Positions 14,962 to 20,071 of a DNA stretch of 20,071 bases are shown here, piece after piece; within the stretch, counting starts at the first letter, position 1, and each line of letters opens with the position of its first letter. The notes under the pieces are model-generated. The model was not told the origin of the DNA and did no database searches. It saw only the letters and a list, made by a program, of their open reading frames with translations. The stretch comes from Bacillota bacterium (GTDB lineage: Bacteria; Bacillota; Sulfobacillia; JABLXB01), in the NCBI GenBank assembly GCA_024653225.1, contig JANLGA010000033.1, positions 1 to 20,071 of the forward strand, read 5' to 3'. The translations under genes and the position numbers were made by a program.

Positions 14962-15237
14962 TCATTTCTGTGAAGTCCGGGCCTCGTGCCACTTCTTCAT
15001 GATGCCCGCCCTGGAGAAAAGCGCCCTGACGGTTTCGGAGGGCTTCGCCCCGCGTCCCATCCACAAGAGCGCCTTCTCCTCCTCGACCCTCACCACGCTC
15101 GGGTTCGCCCTGGGATCGTAGAACCCGATCTCCTCGATGAACCTGCCGTCCCTGGGAGACCTCGAGTCCGCCACCACTATCCTGTAGAACGGTGCCTTTT
15201 TCCCTCCGACCCTTTTCAACCTGATCCTTACCGCCAC
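14962..15237 (-). CDS. rpsP: Small ribosomal subunit protein bS16
   Basis: Ribosomal protein required for 30S assembly. The 91-residue product matches the family length and core: AVRIRLKRVGGKKAPFYR, then VVADSRSPRDGRFIEEIGFYDP and the late LLWMGRGAKPSETVRALF. The start is a GTG at 15235-15237 with GGGGTGA about 5 bases upstream. The open frame reaches a further 14 codons, overlapping the ffh stop, but the conserved N-terminus sits at the GTG. It lies 38 bp after ffh, in the ffh-rpsP-khpA order of Bacillota. Confidence 0.97.
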   Translation of the reverse strand: MAVRIRLKRVGGKKAPFYRIVVADSRSPRDGRFIEEIGFYDPRANPSVVRVEEEKALLWMGRGAKPSETVRALFSRAGIMKKWHEARTSQK

Positions 15238-15275
15238 TCTCCTCACCCCTTCGATATCCCCGGCGACGACGGTCG

Positions 15276-16634
15276 TCACATCCGTCCCAGGGGGCCGAGC
15301 GGGCCGCGGAACTGTTTCGCGCCGCCCCTGCCCTTCTCGAACGCCTGGATCTGCCTAACCATCAACTTCACCTGTTCGAATTGCTTAAGGAGCCTGTTCA
15401 CATCTTGGACCGTGGTACCGCTCCCGGCTGCTATCCGCCTCTTTCTGCTCGCGTCTATGAGGGACGGACTCGCCCTCTCCGCTTTCGTCATGGAGTTTAT
15501 GATCGCCTCGATCCTTGCGAGCTCCCTTTCGTCGCAGCCGGCGTCCTGCACTTTCTTGGCCTGCCGGGCGAGCCCCGGTATCATCGCCAGTACTTGGTCG
15601 AGAGGCCCCATCTTGCGGACTCCCCTCAACTGCTCGAGAAAGTCGTCGAGCCCGAATTCGGCCTTCCGTACCTTGCGCTCGATCTCCTTCGACTTCTCGG
15701 CGTCGAAGGCTTCTTCCGCTCTTTCGACCAGCGTGAGCACGTCGCCCATGCCAAGTATCCGGGACGCCATACGCTCCGGGTGAAACGCCTCCAGGCCGTC
15801 GAGCCTCTCGCCCGTCCCGACGAACTTGACCGGAACGCCGGTTGCCGCGCGAATAGAGAGCGCAGCGCCGCCCCGCGCGTCCCCGTCCAGCTTCGTCAGC
15901 ACTACGCCGGTCAGTCCCAGCCGGGCGTTGAAGGCGGAGGCTACGTTCACCGCTTCCTGCCCGGTCATGGCGTCCGCCACGAGGAGTATCTCGCAGGGAT
16001 TCGCCACCTTCTTGATCTCCTCCAGCTCGACCATCATCGGCTCGTCAACGTGCAGCCTCCCGGCGGTATCTACGATCAGGACCTCCCCCATCTCCCTTGC
16101 CGCCCGCAGCACGGCGTTCCTGACCGTGGTGACCGGGTCCTCGCCTGCGGCGCCCGCGTACACGGGCAATCCGGCCTGCCCGCCTACCACCTTGAGCTGT
16201 TCGCCCGCCGCGGGGCGGTACACGTCCGCGGCGACGAGGATGACGCGCCTCCCCTGCTTCTTGAGATAGATGCCGAGCTTGCCCGCGGTCGTCGTCTTCC
16301 CCGACCCTTCCAGGCCCACGAGCATGATGACGGACGGCGGTCTCGGCGACAGCACCAACCGCTGGTCTGCGCCGCCCATTATAGCCGACATTTCCTCGTG
16401 GACGATCCTGGCAACCTGCCGTGCGGGGCTGAGGCTGCCCATGACTTCGCGGCCGACGGCACGATCCCGGACCCTTGCCGCGAACTCCTTTACCACCTTG
16501 TAGTTGACATCGGCCTCCAGGAGCGCGACCCTGATCTCCCTCAATGCTTCGGAAACGTCCGCTTCTCCCAGGCGTCCCTTTCCCGTGAGCCTGCGAATCG
16601 CGAGCTGTACTTTCTCCGACAACGATTCAAACAT
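15276..16634 (-). CDS. ffh: Signal recognition particle protein Ffh (SRP54)
   Basis: GTPase that binds 4.5S/6S RNA and signal sequences emerging from the ribosome, then docks with FtsY. The 452-residue product has the N domain (1-85), the G domain with G1 GLEGSGKTTTAGKL (107-120), ADVYRPAAGEQL (136-147), G3 DTAGR (189-193) and G4 TKLD (247-250), then the methionine-containing M domain from about 300. The M domain includes the RNA-binding KRRIAAGSGTTVQDVNRLLK near 409-428. The methionines are not especially dense for an M domain, in line with high GC. The ATG is preceded by GGGGG at about 9 bases. It follows ylxM by 36 bp. Confidence 0.98.
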   Translation of the reverse strand: MFESLSEKVQLAIRRLTGKGRLGEADVSEALREIRVALLEADVNYKVVKEFAARVRDRAVGREVMGSLSPARQVARIVHEEMSAIMGGADQRLVLSPRPPSVIMLVGLEGSGKTTTAGKLGIYLKKQGRRVILVAADVYRPAAGEQLKVVGGQAGLPVYAGAAGEDPVTTVRNAVLRAAREMGEVLIVDTAGRLHVDEPMMVELEEIKKVANPCEILLVADAMTGQEAVNVASAFNARLGLTGVVLTKLDGDARGGAALSIRAATGVPVKFVGTGERLDGLEAFHPERMASRILGMGDVLTLVERAEEAFDAEKSKEIERKVRKAEFGLDDFLEQLRGVRKMGPLDQVLAMIPGLARQAKKVQDAGCDERELARIEAIINSMTKAERASPSLIDASRKRRIAAGSGTTVQDVNRLLKQFEQVKLMVRQIQAFEKGRGGAKQFRGPLGPLGRM

Positions 16635-16670
16635 CCGATCGCGCCCCCGTGCCGGATCCTCGAACTCTTA

Positions 16671-17021
16671 TCAATCGAACATCCTCTCCAGGATCCGCCT
16701 CACCCTTGAAATCGCCTCGTCCGCGGTGGACCTCCCCGACTCCGCCTCCGAGAGGGCATCCAGGGCGCTGCGCACGGCTTCACGAAGGGCCTCCTCCCTG
16801 GATACGAAGCCGATCGCGGCCTCGTATTCCTCCAGCGCGTGCTGGGCCCTCCTGAGAGTGTCGTGGACGGCCGCCCTGGATATCCCGAACTGCTCGGCTA
16901 TCTCTCCGAGGGACAGGTCCTCACCGTAGTGGAGCTCCACGACCTTCCGCTGGTTGTCCGTCAGCAGCGGACCGTACACGTCCGCGAGTACGGCCATCCT
17001 GACGAACTCGTCCAATGACAC
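16671..17021 (-). CDS. ylxM: YlxM/p13-like SRP-associated HTH protein
   Basis: Small helix-turn-helix protein encoded just before ffh in Bacillota; in streptococci YlxM binds SRP components and modulates GTPase activity. The 116-residue product has a sigma-70 region 4-like HTH: LLTDNQRKVVELHY (19-32), then LSLGEIAEQFGISRAAVHDTLRRA (36-59). A helical acidic C-terminus ends at MFD. The listed start is a GTG at 17019-17021. A TTG two codons further in (17013-17015) has better spacing to the GGAGG, so the true start may be there. It is the first gene after a promoter and probably heads the SRP/ribosome operon. Confidence 0.93.
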   Translation of the reverse strand: MSLDEFVRMAVLADVYGPLLTDNQRKVVELHYGEDLSLGEIAEQFGISRAAVHDTLRRAQHALEEYEAAIGFVSREEALREAVRSALDALSEAESGRSTADEAISRVRRILERMFD

Positions 17022-17072
17022 CCTCCTCCCCGCCGCCTCGCGACACCGACCCGTTCCCGCATCCCGCGCACG

Positions 17073-17101
17073 ATCCTACTCCCGCGCTGCCATGCTGTCA
17101 A
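17073..17101 (-). promoter_or_regulatory. Promoter of the ylxM-ffh-rpsP-trmD operon
   Basis: On the minus strand a perfect TTGACA (17096-17101), 17-base spacer and TAGGAT (17073-17078) lie directly after the ftsY stop and about 50 bp before the ylxM start. Box match and spacing are good. It would let the SRP and ribosome-maturation genes be transcribed separately from smc-ftsY. Confidence 0.7.
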
Positions 17102-17112
17102 GTCTTCTCCCT

Positions 17113-18018
17113 TTACAGCAAAGCGTCGGCGAATTCCGCTGCGGAGAAATCCCTGAGATCCTCCACGTCTTCTCCGACCCCGACGAACTTGATGGGTATG
17201 CCGATCTCCCTCGCTATCGGGATTATCACGCCGCCCTTCGATGTCCCGTCCAGCTTCGTCAGCACGATCCCCGTCACCCCAACCGATTCCTTGAACACCC
17301 CGGCTTGCTGAAGTGCGTTCTGGCCCGTCGTGGCGTCCAGGACCAGTAACACCTCGTCCGGGGGTCGCTCCACCGCGCGGGTTACCACGCGCCGCACCTT
17401 CTTGAGCTCTTCCATGAGGTTCGCCCTGGTGTGCAGCCTGCCCGCGGTGTCCACTATGACCGTATCCAGGCCCCGCGCAGCGCATGCCCGGACGGCGTCG
17501 TACGCCACGGCGGCGGGATCGCCCCCTTGCCTGTGCCGGATGGTCTCGACCCCGACCCGCCTCCCCAGTATCTCGAGCTGTTCTACCGCCGCGGCCCGAA
17601 ACGTGTCGCACGCCGCGAGTATCACGCTCCGCCCGCGGGCTTGCAGTCTGTGTGCGAGCTTCGCCACGGTCGTGGTCTTCCCCACGCCGTTGACGCCGAC
17701 GACCAGGATCACCGCCACACCGTCGGGGAGCGCCAACCGCCCTTCCACCGGCTGCAGTATCTCGCGGACGATCGAGCGAAGCATCCGGACCATCTCGCCG
17801 CTGTCGCGAACCCCTGAGGCGCGCGCCCTCCTCCGGAGCTCCGCGACGATCTCCCCCGCCGCCCGGACACCGACGTCGCAGGCGATCAACCCCTCTTCGA
17901 TTCGCTCAAACGCCTCGTCCGCCGTGCGCCCCGGGGAGACCGCGCCCTGGACGTGCGTCGCCAGGGTCTGCCTCGTCCGCGCCAGCCCGGCCCTAAGGCG
18001 TGACATGAACTCGCTCAC
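17113..18018 (-). CDS. ftsY: SRP receptor FtsY
   Basis: Receptor GTPase that docks Ffh-ribosome complexes at the membrane translocon. The 301-residue product is almost only the NG domain: helical N domain (about 1-95), G1 GVNGVGKTTTVAKLA (108-122), DTFRAAAVEQL (138-148), G3 DTAGR (190-194), G4 TKLDGTSKGG (254-263), and the closing VGVGEDVEDLRDF (279-291). The long acidic A domain of enterobacterial FtsY is missing, as is common in Bacillota; the basic N-terminal helix could serve in membrane contact. The start is a GTG at 18016-18018, 10 bp after the smc stop. Its ribosome-binding site is weak, which suggests coupling to smc; an ATG four codons in is an alternative. Confidence 0.97.
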   Translation of the reverse strand: MSEFMSRLRAGLARTRQTLATHVQGAVSPGRTADEAFERIEEGLIACDVGVRAAGEIVAELRRRARASGVRDSGEMVRMLRSIVREILQPVEGRLALPDGVAVILVVGVNGVGKTTTVAKLAHRLQARGRSVILAACDTFRAAAVEQLEILGRRVGVETIRHRQGGDPAAVAYDAVRACAARGLDTVIVDTAGRLHTRANLMEELKKVRRVVTRAVERPPDEVLLVLDATTGQNALQQAGVFKESVGVTGIVLTKLDGTSKGGVIIPIAREIGIPIKFVGVGEDVEDLRDFSAAEFADALL

Positions 18019-18028
18019 GCTGCTCGGG

Positions 18029-20071
18029 TCAACCTGCCTTCTCGACGAGCCTGACGGAAATCAGCTTGGACACGCCGGGTTCCTCCATTGTGAGCCCGTA
18101 AAGCGTATCCGCGAGTTCCATCGTGCCTTTCTGGTGCGTTATCACTATGAACTGGGTCTTCTCCGCAAAGGTCCTGAGGAGTCGCCCGAATCGCTCCACG
18201 TTGGTGTCGTCGAGCGCCGCGTCTATCTCATCGAGGACGCAAAACGGGCTCGGCCTGGTCATCAGTATGGCAAACAGCAGGGCTATCGCCGTCATCGCCT
18301 TCTCCCCGCCGGACAACAGGTTGAGGTTCTGGATCTTCCTGCCCGGTGGCTGGGCCCTTATCTCCACTCCCGCCTCCAGCGGATTATCCGCGTCCGTCAG
18401 TACGAGGTCGGCCGTCCCGCCTCCAAACACGTCCCTGAACACTTCCCGGAAGTTCTGCCTGACCCTCTCGAACGACTCGGCGAAAACCTCCGACATCTTC
18501 CGATCCACTTCCCTGATGATCTCCTGCAGCGACTCCCTCGCTTCCCGCATGTCCTTCACCTGGCGCTGGAGAAAATCATGCCTCTCCAGCGTCGCTTTGT
18601 ATTCCTCGATCGCCCCTAGGTTCACGATGCCCAGGGCATCCATTTCGCCCCGAATGCGGGCTATCTCGGGCTGCACCGCTGAGGAATCCACCACCTCGAA
18701 GTCGCCGTACCGCTCCTCCGAGACGCCCCACTCGGTCTGCAACCTCTCCCTGAGGGAAGAGATCTCGACCTCGGCCCGCGCGCGGCGCAGGTCGGCTTCG
18801 TGAATCCTCTCCTGCAGCTCCTGTGCACGCCTCCTGACCTGGTGAACCCGGCCCTCGAGCGCCGCCCTCTTCTCGATGAGTCCGTCCCTGGCGGCGGTCG
18901 CCTCCTTCAGGGCGAGGTCCGCGCGCCGGCTCTCCTCGGAGCACTCAACCTGGCGTCGCTTTCCCGACGCCAGGTCTTCCTCCAGGCGGCCTCGGGCTGA
19001 CTCCAGCCGCTCGATCTCGGCCACCAATGACTCGTACCTCCGCGTCGCGTCAGCCAACTGCCCCTCGACGCGGGCCAGGGACTCGCCGATCCCGGCCCTC
19101 GCGTTGGTGAGGGTAGCCACCGAAACCCTCAGCCTGGTCACCTCGAGCTGGGCGGCCTCGCGCCCTTCCCTCGCCGATCTGACCGCCTCTTGCATCTCGG
19201 CAATGCCGGCTCGCAGCGCCGCCTCAGCCGCTTGCAGCCTTTCCATCGCCTCGCCGGCGGCGGCGATCTTCCCCTCGCCCTCCCTCAGGGCCGCCTCGCA
19301 GCGCTCGATCTCCACCTCGACCGCCGCCATCCTCTCCTGCAGGCGCTCCCGTTCGTCCCGGAGGCGTCCTTCCTCCTTGTCCACCTCTCCGACCTGGGAA
19401 TCGGCGGCCCATATCTGCTGCTCCAGTATCCTCACGTGACCGGCCAGTATCTCCCGCTCGGTGAGCACCCTGGCCGCCCTCTCCTTGAGCGCGGCCATCT
19501 CCACCGCGAGCAGCGACGCCCTCTCCTTCAGCGCCCGGATTTCCGACGGACGACCGAGGATGTCCGGCTTACCGGCGGGGGCCGCGCCTCCGGTCAGGCT
19601 CCCTCCCGGGTTCAACACCTTCCCGTCCATCGTCACGACCTTAAGCCGCCACGCGGTCCTCTTTGCCAGCAGGAGACCGTTCTCAATAGTGTCAACTATG
19701 ACGACCCTTCCGAGGACGTGCGAAACGGCCGGGAGGAACCTCGGCTCGCACTCGACGAGTTCGAGCGCCGGCTTGGCGAACCCGCTCCTCGCCACAACTT
19801 CGATTTCCTCGGGCGTCAACGCACCCGGCCTGACAGTGCCGAGGGGAACGAAGGTCGCACGGCCCGCCTTCCGCCGGACGAGGAAATCAATGCCCTTTAA
19901 CGCGTCGGGTTCGCCGCGGGTCACGATATACTCGAGCGCGTCCCCGAGAGCGGCCTCGACGGCCGTCTCGTATCCCCTCGGCACCCTGATCAGATCGGCC
20001 ACGGCGCCGGTGACCCCGGGAACGCCCTCTCCCTCACTCACTTCCTTCGCCGCGGCCAGTACGGTCCTCGG
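18029..20071 (-). CDS. smc: Chromosome segregation protein Smc, C-terminal part (5' end outside window)
   Basis: About 680 C-terminal residues of Smc, the ATPase that compacts and aligns chromosome arms with ScpA and ScpB. The reading frame is open to the right edge, so there is no start codon here; a GTG at 20041 is internal. Visible in order: the hinge (about 13-165, with GVPGVTGAVADLIRVP and GGSLTGG), a long coiled coil (about 175-500) rich in Glu, Arg and Ala, and the C-terminal head. The head has the ABC signature LLSGGEKAMTAIAL (LSGGE at about 586-590) and Walker B FCVLDEIDAALDD (D614, E615). The N-terminal head with Walker A and the first coil, roughly 500 residues by family length, lie outside. 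ftsY follows after 10 bp, the standard smc-ftsY pairing. Confidence 0.97.
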   Translation of the reverse strand, partial: PRTVLAAAKEVSEGEGVPGVTGAVADLIRVPRGYETAVEAALGDALEYIVTRGEPDALKGIDFLVRRKAGRATFVPLGTVRPGALTPEEIEVVARSGFAKPALELVECEPRFLPAVSHVLGRVVIVDTIENGLLLAKRTAWRLKVVTMDGKVLNPGGSLTGGAAPAGKPDILGRPSEIRALKERASLLAVEMAALKERAARVLTEREILAGHVRILEQQIWAADSQVGEVDKEEGRLRDERERLQERMAAVEVEIERCEAALREGEGKIAAAGEAMERLQAAEAALRAGIAEMQEAVRSAREGREAAQLEVTRLRVSVATLTNARAGIGESLARVEGQLADATRRYESLVAEIERLESARGRLEEDLASGKRRQVECSEESRRADLALKEATAARDGLIEKRAALEGRVHQVRRRAQELQERIHEADLRRARAEVEISSLRERLQTEWGVSEERYGDFEVVDSSAVQPEIARIRGEMDALGIVNLGAIEEYKATLERHDFLQRQVKDMREARESLQEIIREVDRKMSEVFAESFERVRQNFREVFRDVFGGGTADLVLTDADNPLEAGVEIRAQPPGRKIQNLNLLSGGEKAMTAIALLFAILMTRPSPFCVLDEIDAALDDTNVERFGRLLRTFAEKTQFIVITHQKGTMELADTLYGLTMEEPGVSKLISVRLVEKAG

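Noticed and set aside
15381..16709. A 442-codon plus-strand frame opposite ffh
   Set aside because: Ffh is complete and conserved on the other strand; the plus-strand translation is low-complexity Arg/His/Leu-rich and has no credible domain.
17330..18619. A 429-codon plus-strand frame spanning the ftsY-smc junction
   Set aside because: It crosses two conserved genes on the opposite strand and shows no family features; it is a GC-driven shadow. The same applies to plus-strand frames at 617-1558, 1583-2764 and 4445-5512.

Overview
This window is a conserved housekeeping locus from a high-GC, probably spore-forming member of the Bacillota (Clostridia-like). The evidence is the gene order smc-ftsY-ylxM-ffh-rpsP-khpA-ylqD-rimM-trmD-rplS-lepB-rbgA-rnhB-yraN-yifB, followed later by dprA-topA-xerC, together with ylxM, ylqD and RbgA (Firmicutes-type proteins) and a LysM-GH18 enzyme of the spore cortex type. 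GC-rich codons and very frequent GTG/TTG starts fit a high-GC lineage. I cannot name the genus from sequence alone.

All 21 genes I can support lie on the minus strand, so transcription runs from the right end of the window to the left. In that direction: the C-terminal part of smc (cut by the right edge) and ftsY; a promoter; the SRP/ribosome block ylxM-ffh-rpsP-khpA-ylqD-rimM-trmD; a near-consensus promoter, rplS, and an intrinsic terminator that begins on the rplS stop codon; lepB-rbgA-rnhB-yraN with tight spacing or overlaps; yifB (comM-like); an etfB-etfA pair with its own promoter; a LysM-GH18 lytic enzyme; dprA; topA; and the N-terminal part of a XerC/D-type recombinase (cut by the left edge).

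The right two thirds handle co-translational targeting (Ffh, FtsY, YlxM, LepB), ribosome and tRNA maturation (S16, RimM, TrmD, L19, RbgA, KhpA) and chromosome organisation (Smc). The left third handles DNA uptake and topology (YifB, DprA, TopA, Xer). The etfBA pair and the GH18 gene sit between yifB and dprA and look like lineage-specific additions. EtfA carries an N-terminal two-cluster ferredoxin domain, as in some electron-bifurcating ETFs, but no dehydrogenase partner is in view.

No gene-free stretch exceeds 300 bases; the largest are about 7713-7923, 9589-9797 and 5519-5700. I see no tRNA, rRNA, CRISPR array, insertion sequence or phage gene. I did not find a convincing undescribed system. 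The points most worth a second look are an RbgA with an altered G4 GTPase motif, the ferredoxin-fused ETF without a partner, and the separately promoted and terminated rplS unit.
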